Shown piece after piece: positions 43,510 through 55,939 of a DNA stretch of 64,000 bases. The position numbers and the translations under genes are program-made. Source of the DNA: Symbiodinium sp. CCMP2592 (lineage: Eukaryota > Sar > Dinophyceae > Suessiales > Symbiodiniaceae); contig CAJNDT010005869.1 of assembly GCA_905221615.1 (NCBI GenBank), positions 1,600,318-1,664,317 on the forward strand. The letters run 5' to 3'. The first letter of the stretch is position 1, and the number at the start of each line of letters is the position of its first letter. The notes under the pieces are model-generated. The model did not search any database. It was not told where the DNA came from and saw only the letters and a list, made by a program, of their open reading frames with translations.

Positions 43510-46495
43510 CAAACAGAATGCATCGAATCATACCGGTTCAAGTTGGAATGTGTTGGATCCCAATCTGGCTTCGCCAGCAGATTTTGCGAAGAAGAAACAG
43601 GCATTGGGCGATATATTTCTGCGAAAGAAGAGTGGGTGGTGGGACTCAAGCATGTGGGAAGGTTTTTGGGAGGGTCCAGGGAGCATCGTTCAGAGGATCT
43701 TGCTGCAACACCATGCACGGAAAACATGCACATTTCTCCCGCAACTGCCACATTGTTGCCGCCTTTGCAAAACAGGATACCTGGCCTCTGCTGCAAACGT
43801 TCGCGGACGAAGTGCAAAAGAGCTTGGTGTCCGCTTCGGTTGGCGGGCGGACGGGAAGAAAACGAGAACTTTGCCGTGCATGTTTGGCAAGAAAGGTAGG
43901 AAGGGATTTGTCGGCTTACAAGGCAAACAAAAAGCTCTCCTAACACGGAACCATTCACGTTTTCTCTGCTGACCGAACGAAGAGCATTGCCCACAGGATT
44001 TTGTTGCCGCAGGAACCGCACAAAGAAAAAACGCATCTTCTCCGCAATTTTCATAACATTACCGTTTTGCAAAACAGGATTCCTTGCCTCCGCTCTAGAC
44101 ATTGGAGGAAGAAGCACAACAGAGGTTGCTATATGGATCGGTTGGCTGTCGCACGGGAAAAAAGTGTGAACTTTGTGCCGCGCAATTTTGGCGAAAAGAA
44201 GCGCACACAGGGGTGCGTCGGCTTACAACACAAAAGAAAAATTTTTCTTTACACGGAAACATTCACGACTTCTTCCGCAGACCGAACGAAGATCCATAGA
44301 ATCTTGCTACCGCAGAAACCACGCACGGAAAAAAAAACACACAACACTGCCGTTTTGCTTTTGCAAGACAGGATATGTCGCCTCTGCCGTAAATGTTTGT
44401 GGAAAAAGCGCAAAACAGGTTGGTACACGGATCGGTCGGCTGTCGCACAGGAAAAAAGTGTGAACTTTGCGGCGCAATTATGGGGGAAAAAAGAGCAAAT
44501 GGGTTTGTCGGCTTACAAGGCAAACAAAAATCTTTCTTTACACAGAACCATTCACGATTTTGTCCGCTGACCGAACGAAGATCCACAGGATGTTGCTGCC
44601 GCAGCAACCACGCACGGAAAAAAACACGCAACATTGCCGTTTTGCGAGACAGGATATGTGGCCTCTGCTGTAGACGTCTGTGGAAGAAGCGCAAAACAAG
44701 TTGGTCTACAGATCGGTTGGCTGCCACACGGGAAAAGGTAGGAACTTTGCCGCGCGAACTTGGCAGAAAGAAACGCAAAGGGGTTTGTCGGCTTGCGTCG
44801 CAAACACAAGTCTTTCTTTACACGGAACCATTCACGGTTTTGTCCGCAGACCGAACGAAGATCCACAGGATCTTGCTGCTTCAGAAACCACTCACGGAAA
44901 AAACACGCAACACTGCCATTTTGCGAGACAGGATATGTGGCCTCTGCTGTAGACGTCTGTGGAAGAAGCACGAAAGAGGTTGGTATACAGATCCGTTGGC
45001 TGCCACACGGGAAAAGGTAGGAACTTTGCCGCGCGAACTTGGCAAAAAGAAACGCAAAGGGGTTTGTCGGCTTACATCGCAAACAAAAATCTTTCTTTAC
45101 ACGAAACCGTTGACGATTTTTCCGCCGACAAAACGAAGAACGTCGTCCACAGGATCTTGCTGCCGCAGAAACCACGCACGGAGAAACACACAAATTCCCC
45201 TTTACACGGAACCATTGACGATTTTTTCCGCCGACAAAACGAAGAACGTCGTCCACAGGATCTTGCTGCCGCAGAAACCACACACGGAAGAACACACAAC
45301 CTTCCCGCAACTGTTACAACATTGCTGCCTTGCAAGACAGGATACCGGATACCTGGCCTCTGCTGTAGACGTTTGTAGAAGAAGCACAAGAGAGGTTGGC
45401 TTACGGATCAATTGGCTGTCGCACGGGGCAAAATGGGAACTTTGCCGCGCAAACTTGGCGAAAAGAAGACCGCACAGGGGTGTTTCGGCTTACAAGGCAA
45501 AATAGATATCGTTCTTTACACGGAACCACTGACGAATCTGTCCACAGACCGAACGAAGAACTTCGTCCACAGGATCTTACTTCCGCAGAAACCACGCACG
45601 GAGAACACACACACACACACACACACATAACTTTCCCGCAACTGAGTTAATCCGACCCTCAACAGCAGCACAACGATATTGGGGTAGGATCGCCGGGCAA
45701 GGCAAGCCCGAAGAGGAACACAAGCTGCAAGCGTACCTCTTTTCTCATTACTTGAGCCAAAGATCATGTCATTGGCACATTAAGCTACACAGTCAGACAT
45801 GTTACCGATACAAGGACAGGGAACGTCGTATTCGATCAACTAACTGTAACTAACTGTTACAACATTGCTGCTTTGCAAAACAGGATACCTGACTTTTGCT
45901 GTAGATGATTGCGGAAGAAGCACGAAGCAGGTTGGTATACGGATCGGTCGCCTGTCGGACGGAGCAAATTGGGAACTTTGCCGTGCAAACTTGGCAAAAA
46001 GAAGTGCGAAGGGGTTTGTCGGCTTCTAAGGCGAACGAAAATCTTCTTTTGCACGGAACCATTGACGATTTTTCCGCAGACCGAACGAAGAGCGTCGTCC
46101 ACAGGATATTGCGGCAAGTTTCCCGCAAGTGTCACAACCTTGCCGATTTGCAAGACAGGATACCTTGCCTCTGCTGTAGACACTGTAGACGTTCATGGAA
46201 GAAGCACAAAAGAGATTAGTATACGGATCGGTTGGCTGTAGCACGGGAAAGACGGGCAACTTTGCCCCACAAACAGGGCAAAAAGGAAAGCGAAGGGGTT
46301 TGTCGGCTTACATCGCAAACGAAAATCTTTCTTTACACGAAACCGTTGACGATTTTTTCCGCCGACAAAACGAAGAACGTCGTCCACAGGATCTTGCTGC
46401 AGCAGAAACCACGCACGAAAGAACACACAACTGTTGCAGCATTGCTGCCTTGCAAGACAGGATACCGGATGCCTGGCCTCTGCTGTAGACGTTTG
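43510..46495. repeat. ~285-bp satellite, about nine units
   Basis: Unit landmarks GTTTGTGGAAGAAGC-like at about 43,803, 44,102, 44,391, 44,677, 44,957, 45,370, 45,908, 46,193 and 46,490; most spacings are 280-300 bp. Each unit also has GACCGAACGAAGA, CCACAGGATCTTGCTGCCGC, GCCTCTGCTGTAGACG and GGGTTTGTCGGCTTAC. Long open frames arise on both strands (up to 370 codons on +), but they change frame between units and have no recognisable domain, so I do not call a gene. An (AC)n run lies at 45,606-45,628, and 45,640-45,840 is a non-satellite interruption. Confidence 0.8.
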
Positions 46496-46499
46496 TGGC

Positions 46500-47930
46500 A
46501 GACCAGGCGCCCAGAAAGGAAACATTAAGGGAACCCAGCGGGAGCTCAGGCCCTCTGCTGCGGCCCGCCCGTCCAACCCACAACCCAGAAAGGAAACAGG
46601 AAGGAAGCCCAATTGGCAGCACAATCCCTTTGCCGCGGCCCACCCATCCAATCCAGGGGCCCAAAACGGAAACATGAAGGGAAGTAAACGGGATTGCCGC
46701 GGCCCAAGGAAACATGAAGGGAGCCCAACGGGAGTCCAGGTCCAACCCACCAGCCCAGCAAGGAAACATGAATGGAGCCCAATGGGAGCCCAGGTCCTTT
46801 GCCGCAGCCCACCCGTCCAAACCAGGAGCCGAGGAAGGAAACATGAACGGAACCCAATGATAGACCAGGTTCTTTGCCGCGGCCCACCCGTCCAACCAAG
46901 CCCAAAAACTAGTTGAAGGGAACTGAGTGGGAGCCCAGGTCCTTCGCCGCGGCCCACCCATCCAACCCAGGAGGAGCCCAGGAAGGAAACATGAAGGAAA
47001 CCCAATGATAGCCCAGCGTCCAACCCAGGAACCCAGAAACATGAAGGGGAGCCCAGGTCCTTCGCCGTGGCCCACGCGTCCAACCCAGGAGCCCAAAAAG
47101 GAAACGTGAAGGGAGCCCAACGAGAGACAAACCCAGGAGCCCAGAAAGGAAACATGAAAAGTCCAATGGAGTTCAGGTCCTTTGCCGCGGCCCACCCGTC
47201 CAACCCAGGAGCCCAGAAAGGAAACCTGAAGGGAAGTGAATGGGAGCCCAGAAAGGAAACATGAATGGAGCCCAATGGGAGCCCAGGTCCTTTGCCGCGG
47301 CCCAACCGTCCAACCCAGGAGCCCAGAAAGGAAACATGAAGGGAACCCAACGATAGCCCAGTTCTTTGCCGCGGCCCACCCGTCCAACCCAGGAGCCCAG
47401 CAAGGAAACATGAAGGGGGTCCAATAAAGCCCAGGTTTTGCCGCGGCCCACCCGTCCAACCCAGGAGCCCAGAAAGGAAACCTGAAGGGAAGTGAATGGG
47501 AGCCCAGGTCCTTCGTGAAGGGAAGTGAATGGGAGTCCTTCGCCGCTCCAACCCAGGAGCCCAGAAAGGAAACATGAAGGGAGCCCAATAAAGCCCAGCC
47601 CAGGTCCACCCGTCCAACCCAGGAGCCCAGAAAGGAAACATGAAGGGAAGTGAATGGGAGCCCAGGTCCTTCGCCGCGGCCCACCGGTCCAAGTCAGGAG
47701 CCCAGAAAGGAAACATGAAGGGAAGTGAAGGGGAGCCCAGGTCCTTCGCCGCGTCCCACCCGTCCAACCCAGGAGCCCAGAAAGGAAACATGCAGGGAAG
47801 TGAAGGGGAGCCGAGGTCCTTCGCCGCGTCCCACCCGTCCAACCCAGGAGCCCAGAAAGGAAACATGAAGGGAGCCCAATGAAACGCAGCCAGTTTGCCG
47901 CGGCCCAGCCATCCAACCCACCGCGGCCCA
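46500..47930. repeat. 75-bp minisatellite, about 20 copies
   Basis: Unit contains AGCCCAGAAAGGAAACATGA, GGGAGCCCAATGGGAGCCCA, and GGTCCTTCGCCGCGGCCCAC. Regular 75-bp steps in 47,634-47,858, more irregular to the left. Because 75 is a multiple of three, a minus-strand frame stays open (FMFPFWAPGLDGW-type repeats) and even runs on into the neighbouring satellite; I treat it as a by-product. Confidence 0.85.
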
Positions 47931-48048
47931 CCTTTTTTCTGAGGAGAGAACCCCAAACCGTACCTGTTTGGGGAAATATAGGATTGTGGCAGAGCCCTCT
48001 CCTCCCTAAGTCCCGACATCCTGAACCACAGCAAGATTGTCTTAGAGA

Positions 48049-48146
48049 GACTCCAATGTCCCTTAATGAAGGACTCAACCTTAAATCATATTAGGGATCC
48101 CTAATATGATTTAAGGTATATTCCTACATTAAAGGATATTGGAGTC
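48049..48146. repeat. 98-bp foldback with a perfect 40-bp palindrome
   Basis: 48,078-48,117 is its own reverse complement (ACCTTAAATCATATTAGGGA and its inverse). Outer arms GACTCCAATGTCCCTTAATG and the inverse of GACTCCAATATCCTTTAATG pair with few mismatches. Likely a small foldback/MITE relic. Confidence 0.8.
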
Positions 48147-48149
48147 TGT

Positions 48150-49018
48150 GGGAAGATTGGCTCAGAGGGGCGTCACACCGCCGCTGATCTCCTGTGAGGC
48201 GGACCCTTAGCCCTGAACTCCATGAACCCCAGAAACTCAAACCCTAATTCCTAATTTAGCCCTACCTGGAAAATTGAAACTTTCTTCCCTGAAGCCTACT
48301 CCCAAAACCTCAACCCTACCAGGTTTCAAAAGCCCTGAAACCTGAAGCCCCAAGCCCTGAAATCCCAGCCCCCAGCCCGAGGATTCATCCGGGCAGAGTC
48401 AAGGGTTTGGGATTATGTGTAGATAGGTGGATGTTACTGGCTAATATGCCCCAAATTACTGCTCCCCCATTACTGATCCCCGTCTTGGAGGTGCAAGGTT
48501 TGGGTCTAGGGATGAGGGTCTAGGATTTCTGGAACTTAGAGTTTTGGGGGTATGCAACGGAAAAGTTGACTCACAAGCGCACCTGTTCTTCTGGTGAGTC
48601 TACTTATCAAAAACGCTACTTGGATGGTCTCCGCAGCTCTCCGCATATCCTACACTCAACAGGAAACTATAAAGTGGCGGCGTTGAATACTTGGAAGACG
48701 ACTTTACGGTAGACTCTAGTCTATGCGCAGATATGATGACAAATAACTGAGCGCCCCATATTATCACCACCACCCCACCCCCAGCCACTAACCCCAAACT
48801 CCTGGCACCCTCAACCCTAAACCCTCTCCCTCAAAGCATCAAACCCTAAACCCCCTGAACCCATACTCAGAACCCAGACACCTAAACCGAAAGACAAAGC
48901 CCAAAAGGAAGCTGTCTTGGAACTGCAGCCCCAAAACGCGGGGACTGAAGGCCTCCGCTCTTGCTTTAGAGTTCCTGATAGTTACAGCTGAGCTGTCGTT
49001 GAGGGCTTAGGAATTCAT
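48150..49018. other. Gene-free spacer
   Basis: Scattered CCCTAAA-type motifs; no gene or repeat family I can support. Confidence 0.5.
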
Positions 49019-49019
49019 A

Positions 49020-49890
49020 TAGGGGCCCAAATAATTACCAATACTATTTTGGGGGGCTCCTTGGTGTAATTACAGTATAATGGGCCCCAAAAAGTTTGTT
49101 TTTTCATGCCTGCGTGGGATCTCACTAAAGCTGCTTCGGAGTTGCAAACACTTCGAATAAATGCCAGACTGTTTGACGATGTCAATACACAGGTGATACG
49201 CATCACTCCCGTGCAATTCTGCGACACCATCGGGGTCTCACAGATGACCCTGATGACTACGCCTTTGTCAAAGCAGTGGCCGGTCCCGCGATTTGCTGCC
49301 AAATCTCATTTGCCCTGGGTTGACCAAATACTTGACTTGCAAAACGATGAAAGTGACGTTCCGAATCAAATTACTTGTATCACCCAAGTCACGCTTGAAA
49401 AATGGAATTCCTTGACGGCACAAGAGATTCGTAGTGCCCTCCCTTCCCGACCTGGCCCCCGAAAAAGATTTAACGCGGCCATCAAAAGGGTCACCAGATT
49501 TCAGGCTGCCCTCGAAAGGTTTAAAGCTGGACAAATCCTCGAGAATGATTGTCGCACGCATGTCCTTGAACCTGTTTGGGCACACGCTGAAAGATGTGCC
49601 TCTTGCAATATGCTGATCAATTGCTCTACTGAGCCGCGCAACCTTACACTCTTACACGCAGATGCCCTAAACCTAAAGATTTCCCTGTGCAGACCTTGGA
49701 CTCCTGGTCCCAGCAATACGACGCAATGCTTCGACTTCTGCAGTGTATCTGCAGTAAGTTATAGATGTCTTTTGTACATATGTATATACGTGTTCGTTGA
49801 GGATGCATATGTCGTCCTTTGTTTCGCTCTTCGTCGACAGGCTTTCGCCCGCATCGCCCCAAAACCCCATTCTAATTATTAAGGCCCCCA
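49020..49890. mobile_element. ~870-bp TAGGGGCC-family element carrying an ORF
   Basis: Left end TAGGGGCCCAAATAATTACC; right end is the inverse of TGGGGGCCTTAATAATTAGA. Both are followed inward by TTTTGGGG. The termini match the three short elements at 39.3, 41.6 and 42.6 kb, so this is a longer relative. It encloses the 258-codon ORF below. Confidence 0.55.
49106..49882 (+). CDS. ORF of unknown function inside the TIR element
   Basis: Starts MPAWDLTKAASELQTLRINA; the first ~190 residues look protein-like (VQFCDTIGVSQMTLMTTPLS, LPWVDQILDLQNDE, RKRFNAAIKRVTRFQAALER, then CASCNML with a CxxC pair). The last ~60 residues run through TATA/TGTA-rich DNA and are less convincing. It fills almost the whole element between the inverted repeats. 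No DDE or zinc-finger transposase signature that I recognise; it could be a captured exon, or a broken transposase. Confidence 0.35.
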   Translation: MPAWDLTKAASELQTLRINARLFDDVNTQVIRITPVQFCDTIGVSQMTLMTTPLSKQWPVPRFAAKSHLPWVDQILDLQNDESDVPNQITCITQVTLEKWNSLTAQEIRSALPSRPGPRKRFNAAIKRVTRFQAALERFKAGQILENDCRTHVLEPVWAHAERCASCNMLINCSTEPRNLTLLHADALNLKISLCRPWTPGPSNTTQCFDFCSVSAVSYRCLLYICIYVFVEDAYVVLCFALRRQAFARIAPKPHSNY

Positions 49891-50800
49891 TATTAAGGGC
49901 TTGGGGGTTTGGGGAGCTCGGCTTTCGGGCACAAGGGGTCGGAATTCTGGTTTTGTGGTGCCTACTACATTAATTGCTACATGCGACTCTATCTACTGAC
50001 TGGCCCCTCAAACTTCGAATCCTTGTCATTTTTTGGGTGTTATGTGGTAGCCCGGCGCCAAGCCCCTTACGAATGGCGAGCTACTGGACGATCTAGGCAC
50101 GAGAATGGGTCCCTCCTAATCTAAACCTCAAAATGGGGGTTTCCCTTTTAGGGGACCCCAATATAGTACCCTATATAACAAGATCCTTCCTGTAAGGACC
50201 CCAAATACGGTAGTCATTTTCGGAAACTCCCAAATAGCTCCTCCTCCATATCGTGATCGAAGACCTGGATGGACCGTGCGCGCGTCATTGACATCCTGAT
50301 CTTGCAGCTCGCTTTCCGAGGGCCTTCAAGGCTTACGGGTCCAGGGTTTCACGATCTAGCGGTGTAAAGTCAAAAAAAGGCAGGTTTTTTGCGTGTAGGG
50401 TACAAGGACGACGGTCGATGAAGCAATACACCCTTAACTCTACTAAGGATCCCAAGAAAACTTAAAGTGCGTTGCTTAATGAAGGGCTGCTGGTTCCCCG
50501 AGGCTCTCTGAGCCCCCTGACGAGCCCTATGATCCACCACAAACCCGCACAAAAAGACGTTCTTTCACACGTTGAAAAACCTTGATAAAACCCTGTCTGA
50601 CCCTTTCGAAACCACCAAAGGATCGGGCATTTGGGCTGAACTCTAAACCCTAAAACTAAACCCCCAAACTCCCATAGTGAATCCCAACAAGTTGGAACAT
50701 GGATTTAGGATGATGAGTGCTGGGACTTCCCACATTTTACCTTGGGGACATGAGGGTATACATGTTATTACATGCTCCAACTTTTCGGTCTCTAAACCTT

Positions 50801-50892
50801 ACCTGGACCCTGAGGAGCCTACCTTTTTAAGAACTTATATAAAGAAATCATATTAGGGAACCCTAAAACGGTAGGTTCCTTAGGGTCCAGGT
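50801..50892. repeat. 92-bp inverted-repeat element
   Basis: Left arm ACCTGGACCCTGAGGAGCCT(ACC), right arm the inverse of ACCTGGACCCTAAGGAACCT(ACC), 23 bp each with two differences. Parts of the same sequence (CCTACCTTTTTAG, GGTTCC) recur near 35,805 and 59,265. Confidence 0.7.
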
Positions 50893-52319
50893 AAACCTTA
50901 AACCCTTCAGACGGGCCACGCTCCCAAAGGATCGATGATCGACTTGCGGCGGCTGTGGGAGTGGCTGACCGCCCGGCTGACCTTCAGAGGGGGCTGTGGG
51001 GCTTAGGGTTTAGGGTTTGGGGTTTAGGGTGTACAGGGTTTAGTGTTTACAGGGTCTAGGAGGGTTTAGGAAGGGTTACGTTGTAGGGTTATTAGGGTTT
51101 GTTGCTGTTTCGGGTTTCGGGCTTAGGGTTTACGGTTTTGACCTTCTGAGGCCTTTAAGAGTCTATGGTTGCTTGTTGGGCAGGGTTGGATACTGTTGCA
51201 TAGCATTCTAAATGTGTTAGAGGGACAAGGGCTATTGAATCCCTTAACAAGATGTTTAAGGAGTTTTTTCCCAAACCCACAAGCACAACTAGTCGCACCC
51301 AACATCGCTTTTGATATCGATACATAAACATGCACAGGAAAATCAGCTCATGTAATTAGGGTTTAGGGTTGGGGTTCAGGATGCTTCGCTGTAGGGTTGC
51401 GGGTTTGGGTTTCGAGCAAGCCCGAAGCACCTTCCCATTTGCCGCTCCATAAGCGTACTATACCTGCTGCATAAAGGTTCTGGAAAAAACTTTACAAGCA
51501 GGGTTGCATACGGTTCTATCAGGTTTCTAGAATGGTGTTGCAAAGGTCTTAAACAAACATTATGAAGGTTCTGCACGGGTTGAATAATGCAGGTCTGTTC
51601 GAGCTCTGTAGAGGCCCCGTGAGATAGTTAAGACTCCCGAAGAACGTGTAGGCTTCCGTTGCCTTTTCATATCAGTCGTATCAGCAAGAAGCGTCACCAG
51701 TCAACTATGCTGAAGGGAGGAGTTTAGCCCCTAGGCGCTACTCCCCTAGAACCTCTCCACCCTTACCCTTAGCGGAAACGTCCCAAAGCCCCAAACCCTA
51801 AACCTCAAAACCAAGGCGCTGGTGTCTCTGGTGCAAGAGGCTCTCTTGCCGAGCCTCCCTGGCCACGGCGCCTGAGGACGATCTCGGGCTGTATGGGGTT
51901 TAGATCCTTGGGGTTGAGGGTTTACGGGCTTAGCGTTTAGGGGCCTATAAAGTTGAGGGTGTAGGGTCGGGTTATATAACAACCAAGAACTGTAAAAAAA
52001 ATCGTGAAACAATCAAAAACTAAAGTCTGCATAAGACTGACATATATATATATATGCCACTACGTACGTAATTGTGTGAATATGCATGTATGCATGCATC
52101 TACACATCCATGCATCAATCCATCTATCCGTCCATCAATCTATGTAGCTGGCTCACTAGCCTGCGAAACTTGATGTTCGACGTCCATTGTCAACGAAACA
52201 ACTGAGACAAGTCGAGTCGTAGCAACCTAATGCAACCAAGACAAGCGCAATGCTCTCAGCAAAATCATAAATACCCTAATAACTTAAAGCACTTTCGTGC
52301 GAGCTGGCACACAGATCAT

Positions 52320-52610
52320 AGATAGATAGGCAAACAATTTTAAGAAGAAAACAAGACAGATAAATAGACAGGTACATAGGTACACGGAGAGGTAAACAGC
52401 TAGATAGATAGATAGATAGATAGGTAGATAGATAGATAGATAAACGGATAGACAGAAGGAGACAGAGACAGACACAGACACAGAGACAGAAAGAGAGATA
52501 GAGACAGGGATAGGGATAGGGAGAGGGATAGAGAAGGAGACAGAGATAGGGATGGACACAGAGACAGACGGACATAGACATAGACATAGAGAAATGGATA
52601 GATAATAGAT
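52320..52610. repeat. GATA/GACA microsatellite block
   Basis: Mixed AGATAGATAGAT, GACAGAGACAGA and GGGATAGGGA repeats. Open frames on the minus strand (SVSVSVS, YLSIYLSIY) are low-complexity artefacts. Confidence 0.85.
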
Positions 52611-53459
52611 ACATGTGCAAAGGCAGATGTAGGTGTGTTTGTGTGCCCGATGCACAGGTCGAGGTCGGTGCTAACAAGAGTAACCGGGGTTTTGTATAGG
52701 AAGTCGGAATTATATAGGTATCTCCTGAACTGAGCCCCGGACATCTTTAGGGTTTAGGATTTAGGGTTTCGGGTTTCATGGTTGCCAAAAATAGGGTCGC
52801 TTTTCGGGTCCCAAACAAGGGCCCTTATCAGAAAAGGACCCCAACAAAAGGGATCCTGATTTAGCGAGCTACATTCATATAACATAGGGTTTAGGGCTTA
52901 GGGCCACTTTTAGAAAGGGTTTCAAGTCAACCCGCCCCCCTCCTCAAAACACAACTCCAAGAATTGACTCGTTAGCTTCGAAGCCTCATATTCAGGCTTA
53001 AGTCTTGGAGTCTTGCTAACTTAGTCGCTGAATGTAATAAGGCCCCCAAAGCGTACACTTATAGTTTTATAGTGGGTGATATTATCTCAAAAAATGTAAA
53101 GCATATCCACTCAGCTACCAAGTTCTTAAAGTCCCCGAATACCCAGTATCCAGCCTCTGGAGGTAGAAGAAGAGGATGGGCAAGGGAATGGTAATTACGA
53201 GGTCCTGTCAACAACGTCTGCGGTGTGCATAGCTTTGGAGTTGTTTCGACTTATGTAGTTTCCGAGTGCTGGCTGTGCACCCAGGGGATCCACGACGTGC
53301 CGACTTCAGTTTACATACATATTTGTTCATCTACATATTCATACGAAGTTAAAGACTTTCGGATGTATTTTATGTATCTCTACATGTGATGGTGTCCTCG
53401 ATCAGCAGGCGCGTGAAGTCCCCAGAGTCCACTGCCGCATTTACCAGCGGCCCGGTGGC

Positions 53460-53770
53460 CATGTTCGTGAGCCCGGAGAAGACCTCAAAAACGCGGGGTT
53501 CTTAGGGGTAGGGGGGGGTTCCTAAGGGCTCCTTTCAGAGTTTTTTTAAAGGGCTCCTTTAAGGGCTCCTTTCAGGGCAGGGTTTGTCTTTGTTCGTGAG
53601 CCCGGAGAAGACCTCAAAAGGCTTGTCAAAAGGGTTTAGGGCTTGAGCCCCGAGAAGACCTCATAAAAGGGTGTAGGGTTTAGGTTTTAGAGTTTGTTCG
53701 TGAGCCCAGAGAAGATCTTCACAGAGGGGGGTTCCTAAGGGCTCCTTTCGGTGGTTTCCTGAAGGGCTCC
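53460..53770. repeat. Degenerate tandem repeat, ~125 bp
   Basis: GTTCGTGAGCCCGGAGAAGA occurs at about 53,465 and 53,591, with variants near 53,645 and 53,697. CTAAGGGCTCCTTTC recurs between them. Confidence 0.6.
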
Positions 53771-55052
53771 TTTATAAGGGCTGCTTCCAGGGGTTTAGGA
53801 GCTGCGTCGGGGAGGCTCGTCGTGAAATCCTTCGCGCAGTACAGGGATTCGGGTTTAGGGCTTCACTGTCAGGAAGAGGGTCTAAGGAGTCTGGTGTTTA
53901 GGGTCTGGGGTTGGGGGTCTCTTGTCCTTCACGGCTGCTTTTTGGGGTTCCTTTAACGGGGTTCCAAAAACATTTGAATTTGTAGGTTCTTGGGTTTGGG
54001 GCTTGGTGTGTAGGCTTTAGAGATTAGGCTTTATTGCACACCCTACACTGTAAACTGTACACTGTCTGTAGGCTTTAGGGGGTCGGGTTTAGGGTTTGCT
54101 TCGGGCAGCAGAGGTTACAGAGAAACTAACATTCCGGCTTGTGATCTGCAGTTACGAAGTAGATGGGCCGGAAAAAAATGTTCCAATGGGGTTTCACACT
54201 CTTCAAGGGAACTGCGGGCCCTTGTGCGAGATACGTTTGCGAGGGAAATTCACCATGCCTCCGACTCTGAACAACAGCCAAAGGGTTGCTGTTCCAGGTT
54301 CCACGTCAGGGTCCGTGTATTTAGTAAACACACCCAAATCCTAAAAGCCAAACCATGAGTTCCAAGCCATAGGCCCCAATGCGCAAACCTCAAACCTCGC
54401 TCCCAATCCCCAGCATCCAGCTGCAAGTTCTAGAAGCCCCTTAAACCCAGATTGGCTCTAACAACCCCTTGGGTTTAACACCATATTGGTTAAGATGGTT
54501 TCTTGGGCTTACAAGCATTCTCACACGCTGTTTCAATTTGTGGAAAAGGTTCCTAAGCAACAGCCACAGTCGTGCCCAGACCAGGCAGAAAGCCCTAAAC
54601 CATAAACCCGAAGGAACAACTATCAACAGCCACAGTCGCTCTCAGACGACGTACAAGGCAGAGACCCTAACAACCCACCGTCCTGCTCAGACGGGGCACA
54701 AAGCAGAGACCCATGATTCGACCCATGGTCTTTACGCCGAAGATCTCTCCGTTGAAAGCACTGATGGTGCCTCAGAAGTTAGGCCAATCAGGCATGTTTA
54801 GGGGCCTTGGGGTTCAGTGTTTAGGGTTTTTTTCTGGTGTTTAGGGATTCAGGTTCAAGGTTTGGGCTGTTCGACGAAGTCACATAACCCTCAGGGTCGG
54901 TTTAGGGATTTTGCTTTTTATATCCCCAAAATCAGATCCCCAAGTGCATACAAGGAGCTGTAGAGGAAGGCTCTCCAAGCCGCGAAGATCACCACCGCTA
55001 CTAGCTGTAGATGAAGGCTGGGCACCAGCTGCAGAAGGTTGTAGACGACCTC

Positions 55053-55187
55053 TTGGAGGGTCGGCGGACTTAGTAAGTAGATAATAAGTAGACTCATAAG
55101 TACCCTAAAAGGGACCCTAATTGGGGTTATGGTACTTATAACTTATAACTCTCTAAAATAACTACTTAGTAAGTCCCCCGTCCAAGC
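55053..55187. mobile_element. CTTGGAGGGTCGG-family MITE, copy 1
   Basis: Left end CTTGGAGGGTCGGCGGACTT, right end CTTAGTAAGTCCCCCGTCCAAG (a 3-bp deletion in the arm). Flanked by CT on both sides. Interior almost the same as the copy at 58.7 kb. Confidence 0.75.
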
Positions 55188-55724
55188 TGGTGGTTCAGGG
55201 CTTGCAGGCCTGAGCCCTGAACACCCCCAAGAAAACCCTCAGCACAAAACCCTGACCCAGAACTCTTACCCAACAAACACCGAGAGCCTAGGCACAACAC
55301 CTGAGGGCGAGTTTTAGGGCTCTGGGTCACGGGTTTAGAGGATCAGAACTGAGCGCGTGTTGGACTGTCCGACAATCTGAGAGGTCCCAAAAGACGGATC
55401 TTACAGCAGTGAACCAGATACTGGACATAGACAGAAGATGGGATGTAAAGCTGACGCCAAGCAGTTTGAGGATCATCGTCCTCTCCCAGGCATAGTCATA
55501 CGTGTTTGACCATGTTGCATCTTGTCTATACGCCACCGGGATATACGATAGAAACGTGTTTGAGCACCCCTTGCGTCTGCACTGTAATCCGATGCAGCTG
55601 CACATACCGGAAACAACGAACTACTACTAGTACTGTTCTTAGAGGTTGCATTTAGGCCTTCAGCACCATTGAACCGCGGAGGTCGAGCGTCAGGAGTCGG
55701 CCTTGGCCTCAGGAGATCCTAACC

Positions 55725-55935
55725 ACATTATCATCGTCGGCATCCGTGTCACCATCGTCTCAATTTTCTTCATCCTCGTCACCATCATCAGCAGCATCAT
55801 CAGATTTGCTTTGTTATCATCTTCGTCATCGCCAGCATCATCATAACATTTGTCTTCATCTTCGTCACCGCCATTGTTATCATCAACATCATCAGTATTT
55901 TCCTCTTCATGTTCATCTTCATCGTCAATGTCATG
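55725..55935. repeat. CAT/CGT-rich trinucleotide microsatellite
   Basis: CATCATCATCGTCATC-type repeats; acidic or Ser-rich frames on either strand are artefacts. Confidence 0.75.
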
Positions 55936-55939
55936 TTGC

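Larger units (their letters stand above)
49893..55052. other. Gene-free region
   Basis: No convincing gene. Telomere-like motifs (for example 51,001-51,030), microsatellites and the two entries below are the only structure I see. Confidence 0.55.

Noticed and set aside
44393-45505. 370-codon plus-strand ORF, and a 252-codon minus-strand ORF over the same satellite
   Set aside because: Both arise from a tandem array without stops, shift frame between units and show no domain.
46193-48034. 613-codon minus-strand ORF
   Set aside because: Created by a 75-bp minisatellite whose period is a multiple of three, and it continues into an unrelated satellite.
52276-52744. Ser/Leu/Tyr-rich ORFs resembling membrane proteins
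   Set aside because: They are GATA/GACA microsatellite read in different frames.
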